From the NCBI GenBank assembly GCA_020161505.1, contig JAIUNY010000001.1:124001-188000 (forward strand): a DNA stretch of 64,000 nt, read 5' to 3'. Positions 8,371-16,895 of this stretch are shown here, in pieces. Below the pieces are notes generated by a model that was not told the DNA's origin, did not search any database, and worked only from the letters and a program-made list of their open reading frames with translations. Each line of letters begins with the position of its first letter. The stretch's first letter is position 1. The stretch is from Armatimonadota bacterium. GTDB lineage: Bacteria; Armatimonadota; Fimbriimonadia; Fimbriimonadales; Fimbriimonadaceae. The translations under genes were made by a program, and so were the position numbers.

Positions 8371-9963
8371 TCACTCGCCTTCTTGCGCGGGCGGAGGCGG
8401 CCCCCCGCCCGGTGCTGCAAATCCTGAGGGACGCGGCATATCGTCGGGGATTTGATCCACTCGGGGATCAAGCACCTGCATCTTCGTACCGGTCTCGACC
8501 CGATCCATACCAGCGGTTTGCCCGAGCGTGAGCAGCGGGCTTGCGACAAACGCCGCCACCAGCACACCGACCATCGAAAAGACCGCCGTAGCCTTGAGTC
8601 CTCCGCTCATGGGAGCGAAGTCGTTTTGAACTGCGATGTTCTCGTCCACGAAGGCCGCCTTCGCGATTTGCCAGTAGTAGAACGTGCTGATCACCGAGTT
8701 GATCGCGAGTGCGATCGCGAGGGTGGTGAGACCTGCTGTGAGAGCGTCTCCGAAAATGAACGCCTTGCCCCAGAATCCGGCGGTAGGCGGAACGCCGATG
8801 AGGGAGATGAGACACACGAACAAGGCGACCGCCGCGAGCGGCTGAGTCTTCCAGAGCCCGTTTAGATCCTGAGTCCGCGTGCCTTCTTTGCCCGCCTTCG
8901 CGGTGAGGCCGACGATCGCAAACGCACCGACGGTCATCACGGAGTAGGAGATGAGGTAGAAGATCACCGCCGTGAGGCTGATTTTGTCCGGCATTTTGAG
9001 GTGAGCCAGCAGCCCAACCAGGATGTATCCCGCGTGGGCGACACCGGAATAACCGAGAGCTCGCTTGACATCCTTCTGCACCAGAGCGGCCAGGTTGCCG
9101 ACCGTCATGGTGAGGATAGCAATCACCGTGAGAACGGGCATATAAGCGGCCTGGTAAGGTGCCGCAGCATCGAGGATTCGGTAGAGCGCACCAAACGCCG
9201 CGATCTTACTGACCGCGCCCATGAAGGCGGTCACGTTGGTCGGCGCGCCTTGGTAGACGTCGGGCGTCCACTGGTGAAATGGCACGAGCGAGGTCTTGAA
9301 CCCGAGTCCGATCAGCATCAGGCCGAGGGCGAAGAGCCCCATGGTGGGGTATGCCGTATCGGGCAGATCCTGAATGATTCGGAAGGCATCAAGAGAGATC
9401 GAACCAGATGCTCCGTATGCCCAGGCAATGCCATAGAGCAGGAAAGCGGAGGCAAACGATCCGAGAAGGAAATACTTGAGCGCAGATTCTTCCGATCTCT
9501 GCTCTCCGCGCGCCATTCCCGCGAGGCAGTAGAGGGAGATCGAGAGCACTTCAAGACCGATGAAGAGCATGAGCAGGCTCTCGGTGCCCACCATGATCAT
9601 CGCGCCGCTGGCCGACCACATCGCGAGGGGATAGAACTCGCCAAAGGCGATGCGCTTTTGGCGCAGATACGCTTCGCTGAAGAGGAAGCAGAGGAAGGTG
9701 ACCCCGACGATCATCATCTGGGTGAGCACCGCGAACTGATCGCGATAAACCAGCCCTGACATGGTCGAAGTCACGGGTTGTCCGAGCTGCCCGACCAGGC
9801 TCCAGAAGCCGAGCAGTAGCCCCGCGAGAGAGACCCCAATGATGAGGTTGTTGTTCTGCTTTGGCCGCGCCATCTCAATGAGCAGCGCCACAATGCCCGT
9901 CACCGCCACGATGAGCGTGGGCATCAGGACAGACCAATCAATCGTTGGAATCACGTAGTTCAT
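8371..9963 (-). CDS. nuoN: NADH-quinone oxidoreductase subunit N
   Basis: A 530-aa antiporter-like membrane subunit of complex I with about 14 helices. Family signatures include MFIGLEVLSISLYCLAG, SLVPFHQWTPDVYQGAP, KDVKRALGYSGVAHAGY and GVPPTAGFWGKAFIF. Conserved proton-channel residues (Glu in GLEVLS, Lys in KTSLVPFH) are present. The C-terminus carries a Pro/Gly-rich tail (PGGGPPPPAQ) beyond the usual end. The start overlaps the stop of the URO-D-like gene by four bases. Confidence 0.96.
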   Translation of the reverse strand: MNYVIPTIDWSVLMPTLIVAVTGIVALLIEMARPKQNNNLIIGVSLAGLLLGFWSLVGQLGQPVTSTMSGLVYRDQFAVLTQMMIVGVTFLCFLFSEAYLRQKRIAFGEFYPLAMWSASGAMIMVGTESLLMLFIGLEVLSISLYCLAGMARGEQRSEESALKYFLLGSFASAFLLYGIAWAYGASGSISLDAFRIIQDLPDTAYPTMGLFALGLMLIGLGFKTSLVPFHQWTPDVYQGAPTNVTAFMGAVSKIAAFGALYRILDAAAPYQAAYMPVLTVIAILTMTVGNLAALVQKDVKRALGYSGVAHAGYILVGLLAHLKMPDKISLTAVIFYLISYSVMTVGAFAIVGLTAKAGKEGTRTQDLNGLWKTQPLAAVALFVCLISLIGVPPTAGFWGKAFIFGDALTAGLTTLAIALAINSVISTFYYWQIAKAAFVDENIAVQNDFAPMSGGLKATAVFSMVGVLVAAFVASPLLTLGQTAGMDRVETGTKMQVLDPRVDQIPDDMPRPSGFAAPGGGPPPPAQEGE

Positions 9964-10616
9964 GATGACAAGGCCCCCGCGAGCAGGGAAGAAATCGATT
10001 CAGGCGTTTGGGCGATCAAGACATCGCCCCCAGGCCGGGGAGTGCCGAGCGCGCCGCCTTTCATCGCGCGCAGATCGGAAAGATTCACGTCTTCCGTGGC
10101 CGTCCAGGCAAGGACATGGCAGGGAAGATCGGTGAGGAAGTCGAGGTACGGCTCCGTGTCGGCTTCGACAAGCACAACGTTCAACCGAGCATCGGTGATT
10201 ACTTCCAGAATGGAGCGATCTCGTTCCAGGAAGAAGCTCCCGTACTGCATGGGCGAAGTTGCGGCAGGATGGGCCCCGGTCAGTCGGTAGAGCACGCCAT
10301 CGGCCCCCGAACCGAGTGCGTTCGCGCAAGCCAGGCTGGTTTCAAGCGCGATTTCCTCAAGCTTGGCATCCGCGGCCTCGGGATCGTTGGCGATGAGGTC
10401 AAAGAGGGGAACGGTCGAGGACTCGACTCGTGCATGCAGACCATCCACTCGCACGAGCACGGCTTGATCGGGCGATTCAGCCAGAGCCCGTTCGACGTCG
10501 GAAAGTTCGACGACCACTGCATCCGCAGACGCGCTCGTCCCGGTCAACAGGATCACCGGAGCCCGATCAAGCTCTCCGCCCCGCGAGGCGGCGACACACC
10601 GTTCCCGACCGGTCAT
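9960..10616 (-). CDS. Uroporphyrinogen-decarboxylase-like protein embedded in the nuo operon
   Basis: 218 aa. The first 25 residues (MTGRERCVAASRG, then DRAPVILL) match the start of URO-D/methyltransferase family proteins. The second half resembles the URO-D C-terminal barrel: GADGVLYRLTGAHPAA, SPMQYGSFFLERDRSILE, a strand LNVVLVEAD, CHVLAWTATEDVNL and a final GTPRPGGDVL. It is much shorter than HemE (about 340 aa); the middle of the barrel is missing, so decarboxylase activity is doubtful. It overlaps nuoM (4 bases) and nuoN (4 bases), so it is translated with complex I. No standard Nuo subunit fits this place. The family call rests on my reading of motifs. Confidence 0.68.
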   Translation of the reverse strand: MTGRERCVAASRGGELDRAPVILLTGTSASADAVVVELSDVERALAESPDQAVLVRVDGLHARVESSTVPLFDLIANDPEAADAKLEEIALETSLACANALGSGADGVLYRLTGAHPAATSPMQYGSFFLERDRSILEVITDARLNVVLVEADTEPYLDFLTDLPCHVLAWTATEDVNLSDLRAMKGGALGTPRPGGDVLIAQTPESISSLLAGALSS

Positions 10617-12316
10617 CGGCTCTCCTTGGGAGGGATGATCGCGGTGTAGAGTCGGTTGTCCGAGATCCGGCGGATTCCCGCTGTCTCGTCAATCGTGCCA
10701 TCAGACTTGCGGGTGGTGATTTCCACCAGGTGCCCGTCGTCGTCAATCTCGTGTCGGGCTTCTGTCCAAGTCGGCCGAAGACCGGGTTCGTTGATCGTCA
10801 TCATCCGCGCGGCGGCAATCGATTTCTCCATCGGCTTGAGGAAGGTGTTGGGATACAGACCGCCCCAGAAGATGAAGAGAATGAAGACTCCGACGAGCCC
10901 GATTTCCCAAGGCTTCAGATCCTTGAGGCGAAGCAGATCGGGATTGGTGATCGGGCCGTAGAACACCTTTTGGAACATCCACAGCAGGTAGACCGCCGCA
11001 AGGATGACACCAATGCCTGCCAGGAACGGCATGACAATGTTGAGCCCAAACGATCCAGCCGCCGCCGAGTAGAAACCACCCGCCAGAGCGAGGAACTCGC
11101 CGACAAAGCCATTCATGCCCGGCAGACCGACGCTGCTGAGCATGACGAGCAGGAACAGAGCGGAGTAGATCGGCATCTGCGCCTTGAGGCCGCCCATCTT
11201 GGCGAACTCTCGGGTGTGGGTGCGCTCGTAAAGCAGACCAATCAGAAGGAAGAGCGCGCCCGTGCTGATACCGTGGTTGAGCTGCTGATAGGCGCCGCCC
11301 ATCATGCCCATCTGGTTGAGGCTGAAGATGCCGAAGACGACAAATCCCATGTGCGCCACCGAGCTGTAAGCAACAAGTCGCTTCACATCCGGCTGAACTG
11401 TCGCCACGATGGCCCCATACAAAATCCCGACGACAGCGAGCCACATGATGATCGGCGTCGCCTGCATCGCCGCTTCAGGGAAGAGCGGGAGGGAGAATCG
11501 GAGCATGCCGTAGGTGCCCATCTTGAGGAGCACGCCCGCCAAGATCATCGAACCTGCGGTCGGAGCTTCGGTGTGAGCATCGGGGAGCCACGTGTGGAAC
11601 GGGAACATCGGGCACTTGACAATCAAAGCCAAGGTAAACGCCCAGAACAGAATCGCTTGCATCGATCCCGTGCCTTCCCAGAACTTGCCGCTGGCCACCA
11701 AGGCTTGGATCGCCGTGATGTCGAACGTCATCACGCCCGTCAGAGCCTCATGGTGCTTCGCCATCGCGATCATTCCCAGAAGCAGGAAGATCGAAGCGGC
11801 AAAGGTGTAGATGAAGAACTTGATCGCGGCGTAGTTCCGGTTGCTGCCCCCCCACACAAAGATCATCACCGCCATCGGGATGAGCGTTGCTTCAAAGAAG
11901 GTGTAGAACAGGATCATGTCCATCGCGACAAAGACCCCGAGCATCGCGGCTTCCAGGAACAGAAGCATCGAGAAGTAGACCTTCGGGCGCTTGTCGATAT
12001 AGAAACTAAAGATCGCGCTCAGGAAAGTCAGGAGCGTCGTGAGGACAAACAGCCAGATGCTGACGCCATCGAGACCGACCTTGTATTGAATGCCCCATTG
12101 AGGAATCCAAGGCGCGGCTTCAACCATTTGGAAGTGGAATGTGTTCTGATTAAACACATTGAGCACGGCGAGCGAGGCCAAGAAGGCTCCCCCCGTGACC
12201 ACGAGGGTCATCCATTTGATCGCCTTCTTGAATTCTTCCGGCACCATGAGCACCAGCAGAGCCCCAATGAAGGGGATCAGGATGGTGGAAGTGATGGTTC
12301 CAATGCCACCCGTCAT
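10613..12316 (-). CDS. nuoM: NADH-quinone oxidoreductase subunit M
   Basis: A 567-aa proton-pumping antiporter-like subunit of complex I. Signatures include MFPFHTWLPDAHTEAPT, GSMILAGVLLKMGTYG, DVKRLVAYSSVAHMGF and GMNGFVGEFLAL. Beyond the last helix there is a hydrophilic tail of about 70 residues (EARHEIDDDGHLVEITTR) not usual for NuoM. The stop overlaps the start of the URO-D-like gene and the ATG abuts the nuoL stop, so the genes are tightly coupled. Confidence 0.96.
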   Translation of the reverse strand: MTGGIGTITSTILIPFIGALLVLMVPEEFKKAIKWMTLVVTGGAFLASLAVLNVFNQNTFHFQMVEAAPWIPQWGIQYKVGLDGVSIWLFVLTTLLTFLSAIFSFYIDKRPKVYFSMLLFLEAAMLGVFVAMDMILFYTFFEATLIPMAVMIFVWGGSNRNYAAIKFFIYTFAASIFLLLGMIAMAKHHEALTGVMTFDITAIQALVASGKFWEGTGSMQAILFWAFTLALIVKCPMFPFHTWLPDAHTEAPTAGSMILAGVLLKMGTYGMLRFSLPLFPEAAMQATPIIMWLAVVGILYGAIVATVQPDVKRLVAYSSVAHMGFVVFGIFSLNQMGMMGGAYQQLNHGISTGALFLLIGLLYERTHTREFAKMGGLKAQMPIYSALFLLVMLSSVGLPGMNGFVGEFLALAGGFYSAAAGSFGLNIVMPFLAGIGVILAAVYLLWMFQKVFYGPITNPDLLRLKDLKPWEIGLVGVFILFIFWGGLYPNTFLKPMEKSIAAARMMTINEPGLRPTWTEARHEIDDDGHLVEITTRKSDGTIDETAGIRRISDNRLYTAIIPPKESR

Positions 12317-14523
12317 TAGTTTGCGCCTCCGATCATGGTGATGTAGATGAAGTAGCCGAGCAAGGCGACGATACCGATTTGCATGAGAACGGCATAGCCT
12401 CTCACGTAACCCGTTTGCATGCTCCTAAAGAGGTTGCCAAAGCCCTTGGAAAGTCCTCCGAGTCCGTTCACGATGCCGTCGATGACGTACTTGTCAAAGG
12501 CCATCGAGATGTCGCCCAGAATCTTGCCGAGATTGATGGAGCCCCAGGTGAGGGTGCCATCGATACCGAACTGCTTGCTCGCCGCTTTTTGGAATCCTGT
12601 CCACTTGGTTTCGTCGACTCCGTCCTTCTCGGGAAGGCCCTTGAAGTAGCGGGCGTATCCCCAAGCAACGCCGAGCAAGAAGGCTGCCGTGGCGGCCCAG
12701 AAGATCGGCTTGGCAAGGACCTTTTGGATCCAGTAGGGAATGCTCTTGATCTCTTCGTGGTGGTGAACCACAACGCCCGCCGAGGCGAGCCACTCAGGAA
12801 GTTGCACCCCAAAGAAGAGCCATCCGCCCCCGACAAGGCTCAGAGCAGCAAGCACGACGAGAGGAATCCACATAGTTGCCGGAACTTCGTGCGGCTTGTG
12901 ATTCTCGTCCAGGTCGTGGTGATGCTCGTGGGGAGTGCGCTTGGCAATCTCCGCCATTTCCGCATCGGTGTAGAAGAAGTTGTGCACGTCCGGCCCGTGG
13001 TCGTGATGACCATGATCGCCGTGATGATGATCGTGATCGTGGTGGTCATCGTGCCCGTGACCCGCATGAGCAGGGATCAGCTTCCATCGCTCTTCCCCGC
13101 TGAAGAAGGTCATGAAGGTCATCCGCGTCATGTAGGCGGCGGTGAGCACCGCGACGAGCATCGCGACGCCAAAGCCGATCAAACCAATCGGAAGGCCGTA
13201 CCAGTTGAGCTTGGAGGCAAAGGTTTCGAGGAGGATTTCTTCCTTCGAGAATGCACCACTGAGAAACGGGAAGCCAGCGATCGCGAGCCATCCGATGGTC
13301 ATTGTGCCAAAGGTGATCGGGATGTATTTGCTCAGCTTGCCGTAGTTCCTCATGTCCTGGTTGTGAGCCATCGCGTGAATCACCGCGCCGGAGCCAAGGA
13401 AGAGCAGGGCCTTGAAGAAGGCGTGGGTCGCCACATGGAAGAGCCCGACCCAGTACGCTCCGACTCCGCAGGCGATGAACATGTAGCCGAGCTGAGAAAC
13501 TGTCGAGAAGGCAAGAACCTTCTTGATGTCCGTCTGGCCGAAGGCGATGAGCGCGCCGAGGAGAGCCGTGATACATCCAACAATGACCACCACCGCGCCC
13601 GCCACCGGAACCGCCTCAAACAGAGGAGACATGCGGTTGAGCAGGAAGACGCCCGAGGTGACCATCGTGGCGGCGTGGATCAGTGCCGACACCGGAGTCG
13701 GGCCAGCCATCGCGTCCGGAAGCCACAGATAGAGCGGGAACTGCGCCGACTTACCCATCGCCCCGATGAAGAGGAGAATTGCCGCAGCGGCGAGTGGCCA
13801 GTGACCGTAGTTCTCCAGCATCACGCCGATGTTCGGCAGGAGGACATCGTAGCTGAGCCAGCGCGGATCGCTGCCCTGACCAGTAACGCCCAGAGTCGTT
13901 GCCGCCATGAACATCAAGAAGAAGATGCCGAGGCTGAGACCCCAGTCACCGATCCGGTTGACGATGAACGCTTTGTTCGCGGCGAAGCTGTTGTTGAGAT
14001 CCTTGTACCAGAAGCCAATAAGCAGATAGGAGCAGACGCCCACGCCTTCCCAGCCGACAAAAAGCAGGGCCAGGTTGTTGCCGAGCACGAGCAGGAGCAT
14101 CGCGCAGACGAACAGGTTCAAGTAGGTGAAGAATCGGGTGTAATCCTTCTCTTCCGACATGTAGCCGGTCGCATAGAGGTGGATCAGGGTGCCAATGCCG
14201 GTGATGATAAGCACCATCGTCATCGAGAGGGCATCGACGCGGACTTCAAAGGGAATCGAGAGGTTGCCGACGGTAATCCACTCGAACAGAGTGAGGATTC
14301 GGCTTCGTCCATCTTCCGGGAGAGCCCGCAGAGCCGCAGTGATGTTTGCGGCAATCGCGAACGATCCGAGAATCGGAAGGACCGCGAAGGCCCCCATCAT
14401 GGTGCGGCCAATTTTCGGCCCCAGGTTATCAATGACCAGTTTGCCCATGAGGGCCTGGAACAAGAATCCGAACAGCGGGAGGGCGAGCACCCACCAAATC
14501 AGCTTAAAGATGTCGTCTTGCAT
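12316..14523 (-). CDS. nuoL: NADH-quinone oxidoreductase subunit L with histidine-rich insert
   Basis: A 735-aa antiporter-like subunit with the lateral helix. It has VGWEGVGVCSYLLIGFW, FPLYLWLPDAMAGPTPVSAL, HAATMVTSGVFL, KVLAFSTVSQLGYM and the helix-12 region. It is longer than E. coli NuoL (613 aa), mainly because of a soluble insert near residues 484-544 that is extremely rich in His and Asp (HDDHHDHDHHHGDHGHHDHG, then HEHHHDLDENH). The insert lies between transmembrane segments and looks like a metal-binding loop. nuoK lies eight bases upstream. Confidence 0.96.
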   Translation of the reverse strand: MQDDIFKLIWWVLALPLFGFLFQALMGKLVIDNLGPKIGRTMMGAFAVLPILGSFAIAANITAALRALPEDGRSRILTLFEWITVGNLSIPFEVRVDALSMTMVLIITGIGTLIHLYATGYMSEEKDYTRFFTYLNLFVCAMLLLVLGNNLALLFVGWEGVGVCSYLLIGFWYKDLNNSFAANKAFIVNRIGDWGLSLGIFFLMFMAATTLGVTGQGSDPRWLSYDVLLPNIGVMLENYGHWPLAAAAILLFIGAMGKSAQFPLYLWLPDAMAGPTPVSALIHAATMVTSGVFLLNRMSPLFEAVPVAGAVVVIVGCITALLGALIAFGQTDIKKVLAFSTVSQLGYMFIACGVGAYWVGLFHVATHAFFKALLFLGSGAVIHAMAHNQDMRNYGKLSKYIPITFGTMTIGWLAIAGFPFLSGAFSKEEILLETFASKLNWYGLPIGLIGFGVAMLVAVLTAAYMTRMTFMTFFSGEERWKLIPAHAGHGHDDHHDHDHHHGDHGHHDHGPDVHNFFYTDAEMAEIAKRTPHEHHHDLDENHKPHEVPATMWIPLVVLAALSLVGGGWLFFGVQLPEWLASAGVVVHHHEEIKSIPYWIQKVLAKPIFWAATAAFLLGVAWGYARYFKGLPEKDGVDETKWTGFQKAASKQFGIDGTLTWGSINLGKILGDISMAFDKYVIDGIVNGLGGLSKGFGNLFRSMQTGYVRGYAVLMQIGIVALLGYFIYITMIGGAN

Positions 14524-14530
14524 GTTCTGG

Positions 14531-14899
14531 TTAGCCTCGCAGGGTGCTCATTTCGTCGACGTCCACTTCGTTCTTCTGCCGGAAGATCGCCATGATGATG
14601 CCAAGTCCGACCGCGACTTCGGCGGCGGCGATCGCCATCACAAAGATGACCATCATCTGGCCCGACATCGCGGCTTGGTTCGGATCACCGACGACCGGAC
14701 TGGGGTAGGCAGCAAACGAGAGGAAAGAGAGATTGACCGCATTGAGCATGAGCTCGATGCACATAAAGACCACAACCGGATTTCGGCGAATCATCACGCC
14801 GAGTCCACCGAGAGTGAACATCAGCAGGCTCAGGGTGAGGAACCATCCGAGCGGCACATCGTCGAAGACGCTGGCGAGCGGGATCAGGTGAGAGAGCAT
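14531..14899 (-). CDS. nuoK: NADH-quinone oxidoreductase subunit K
   Basis: A 122-aa subunit with three transmembrane helices. The typical segments are FTLGGLGVMIRRNPVVVFMC, IELMLNAVNLSF with the conserved membrane glutamate, and MVIFVMAIAAAEVAVGLGI with the second conserved glutamate. The C-terminus is IFRQKNEVDVDEMSTLRG, a common NuoK ending. The start overlaps the nuoJ stop by one base. Confidence 0.96.
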   Translation of the reverse strand: MLSHLIPLASVFDDVPLGWFLTLSLLMFTLGGLGVMIRRNPVVVFMCIELMLNAVNLSFLSFAAYPSPVVGDPNQAAMSGQMMVIFVMAIAAAEVAVGLGIIMAIFRQKNEVDVDEMSTLRG

Positions 14900-15402
14900 T
14901 AGAACTTCCTCTTCGCCAGCATGATCGAGCCGACGATTCCGACAAGGAGGAGAATCGAAATCACCTCAAAGGGCCAAACATATTGCGTGAACAGCACGGT
15001 GCCGATGGATTGGGGTGTGCCGTAGATGCGGTTGAACTTCTCACCGGTGTAGTTCATGGTGGGAGAGATCACGGCGACATAGGTCAGGGCGGCAATCGCG
15101 AGAGAGGCGACGAGCCCGACGAGGAACTTGCCTTCTTGGGTCTGAGGCTTGTCGGTTTTCCCGTCATCGCGCAGCATCATCACCACGAAGAGGAACAAAA
15201 CCATGATCGCGCCCGCGTACACCATGATCTGGCTGATGCCCAGCATTTGGGAGCCGAGCATAAAGTAGATCAGGCCGAGGACGAAAAAGTTGATCACGAG
15301 CGAGAGAGCGGCTCGGACCGGACTACGGAAGAACACGACTCCCACGGCCCCAAACAAAGCCGCTGCCCCCATCACCAGAAAAGCAATCTGGTTGAGGGTC
15401 AA
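14899..15402 (-). CDS. nuoJ: NADH-quinone oxidoreductase subunit J
   Basis: A 167-aa membrane subunit with five helices. It has SPVRAALSLVINFFVLGLIY and the conserved LGISQIMVYAGAIMVLFLFV. The start is TTG at 15402; a strong Shine-Dalgarno (AGGAGG, complement of 15410-15415) lies seven bases upstream, and the protein start MTLNQIAFLVMG fits the family. In most operons nuoI separates nuoH and nuoJ; here only 95 bases with a hairpin lie between them. Confidence 0.95.
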   Translation of the reverse strand: MTLNQIAFLVMGAAALFGAVGVVFFRSPVRAALSLVINFFVLGLIYFMLGSQMLGISQIMVYAGAIMVLFLFVVMMLRDDGKTDKPQTQEGKFLVGLVASLAIAALTYVAVISPTMNYTGEKFNRIYGTPQSIGTVLFTQYVWPFEVISILLLVGIVGSIMLAKRKF

Positions 15403-15437
15403 GGTCGTTCCTCCTCAAAGAGTCTGACGATATTCAT
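15399..15437 (-). other. Mini-ORF before nuoJ (12 codons)
   Basis: A short reading frame ATG...TGA encoding MNIVRLFEEERP. Its TGA overlaps the TTG start of nuoJ (TTGA) and its last codons contain the nuoJ Shine-Dalgarno. It could couple translation into nuoJ or be a leftover of a lost gene. It has no clear Shine-Dalgarno of its own, so translation is uncertain. Confidence 0.3.
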
Positions 15438-15456
15438 GGTTCTCTCTAGTTCAAAC

Positions 15457-15497
15457 GGAGAGAAGGTCGGTGTTCCCATGCACCGACCTCACTCTCC
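15457..15497 (-). other. Intercistronic hairpin between nuoH and nuoJ
   Basis: A nine-bp perfect stem (15464-15472 with 15481-15489) around an 8-base loop is extended by a second six-bp stem (15457-15462 with 15492-15497) across a small internal loop. It starts one base after the nuoH stop. No T-run follows on the minus strand, so it fits an mRNA-stability or processing hairpin better than an intrinsic terminator. Confidence 0.55.
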
Positions 15498-16868
15498 TCA
15501 AGCTTGCGGGGTCTCCTGCGGTTTCGCGTCGACCATCGTGACGGATCGGCGTTCCGAGGTCGGATTGACCAAAGTAACGGTACGCTTTTCCATCGGTGGG
15601 GAAGTTCGGGCGATCTTCACCAGGTTCAGATAGAGAACGGTGAGGATGCCGAAGGCAGCGAGCACGGCGATCCAGCCTCCCATCACGCCGTACATCTTGG
15701 TCATGATGACCCAGAGTCCGACGACAATGAAGTTGGCCACGCTCAGCGGCAGAAGGCTCTTCCAGCCGAGGTTCATAAGCTGGTCGTAGCGAAGTCGTGG
15801 GAGGGTCGCTCGGAGCCACACAAAGAAGGTGATGCCCGCGAAGCATTTGCCCAGGAAGACGATCGGAGCGAGCCAATAGTTGGCCCCTTCGAGCGCGCGC
15901 CAAAGTCCTTGACCCCAACCAAGGTTCTCCGCCATCCATCCCCAGTTGACGGGGAGAATGTTGTATCCGCCCAGGAACAGGGTGGCGAACACACCGCTGA
16001 AGATAAACATCGCCGCATATTCACCCATGAAGAACACGGCGAACTTCATCGAGGAATATTCGGTGTGATAGCCCGCGATGAGCTCGTTCTCCGCTTCCGG
16101 AAGGTCAAACGGGGCTCGGTTCGTTTCGGCAATCAAGGCGATCAGGAAGATGATCGCGGCGATGAATCCGAACGGAGTGAAGATGAACCAGTTCTGCAGG
16201 AAGGGTACGGCACCCCAGAGTGCGTCTTCTTGAATTGCCACCACTTGGGTCAGCTTCATGGAGCCAACCGCCATGATGATACAGGCCACCGACATCGCCA
16301 TCGCGAGTTCGTAGCTGATCAGCTGTGCCGAGGCGCGCAGACCACCCATGAGCGAGTACTTGTTGTTGCTCGCGTATCCCGCGAGAACAATGCCGTAGGC
16401 ACCAAGCGAGGAGATTGCCAGAACGTACAGGATTCCGATCTCGACATCGGCGATCGGGGTCAGGATTCCGTAGAGGCCGTAGTTCGGACCCCAGGGAAGA
16501 GTTGCGCCGAGGGCAAATGCGGGGAAGAGAGCCAGAGCCGGCGCGATGAAGTAAATCTTGCGGTCAACCGCGTTGGGGGTGATGTCTTCCTTGAGGAAGA
16601 GCTTCACGCCGTCCAGAAGCGGCTGAATGAGGCCAAAAGTGCGAATCTTCTTGCTCGCGAGACCTTTCACCGGGAAGTTATCCGGGAAGGTGATGGTTCC
16701 CGATCGGTTCGGGCCGATACGGTCTTGCATCCAGCTCAGCAGGCGCCGTTCCCACCAAATGAGCGGCGGAACCAGCGAGAGGATCGCGACCAGCACGAAC
16801 AGACAGCGGATCAGACCCAACAGGATGGGCTGCTCAGCATGCAATCGGAAGAAGAATTCAGCGACCAA
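15498..16868 (-). CDS. nuoH: NADH-quinone oxidoreductase subunit H
   Basis: A 456-aa membrane subunit linking the peripheral arm and the quinone chamber. Conserved segments are ERRLLSWMQDRIGPNR, GLIQPLLDGVKLFLKED, SLGAYGIVLAGYASNNKYSL, LIAETNRAPFDLPEAENELI, GYHTEYSSMKFAVFFMGEY and WLRATLPRLRYDQLM. It is longer than the E. coli protein (325 aa), with a hydrophilic C-terminal tail of about 30 residues after the last helix. nuoG lies 27 bases upstream. Confidence 0.96.
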   Translation of the reverse strand: MVAEFFFRLHAEQPILLGLIRCLFVLVAILSLVPPLIWWERRLLSWMQDRIGPNRSGTITFPDNFPVKGLASKKIRTFGLIQPLLDGVKLFLKEDITPNAVDRKIYFIAPALALFPAFALGATLPWGPNYGLYGILTPIADVEIGILYVLAISSLGAYGIVLAGYASNNKYSLMGGLRASAQLISYELAMAMSVACIIMAVGSMKLTQVVAIQEDALWGAVPFLQNWFIFTPFGFIAAIIFLIALIAETNRAPFDLPEAENELIAGYHTEYSSMKFAVFFMGEYAAMFIFSGVFATLFLGGYNILPVNWGWMAENLGWGQGLWRALEGANYWLAPIVFLGKCFAGITFFVWLRATLPRLRYDQLMNLGWKSLLPLSVANFIVVGLWVIMTKMYGVMGGWIAVLAAFGILTVLYLNLVKIARTSPPMEKRTVTLVNPTSERRSVTMVDAKPQETPQA

Positions 16869-16895
16869 GGCGACCTCACTTTACCTCTGTGAACT

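Noticed and set aside
10430-12319. 629-codon plus-strand frame antisense to nuoM
   Set aside because: Same reason: complementary-strand shadow of a real membrane protein gene.
12379-14595. 738-codon plus-strand frame antisense to nuoL
   Set aside because: Shadow of GC-rich nuoL; the product is low in hydrophobic residues, rich in His/Asp/Arg/Glu, with no family likeness.
15457-15497. Hairpin after nuoH as an intrinsic terminator
   Set aside because: No T-run on the minus strand, and terminating there would cut off nuoJ-N.
15504-16892. 462-codon plus-strand frame antisense to nuoH
   Set aside because: Shadow frame; charged, low-complexity translation without motifs.
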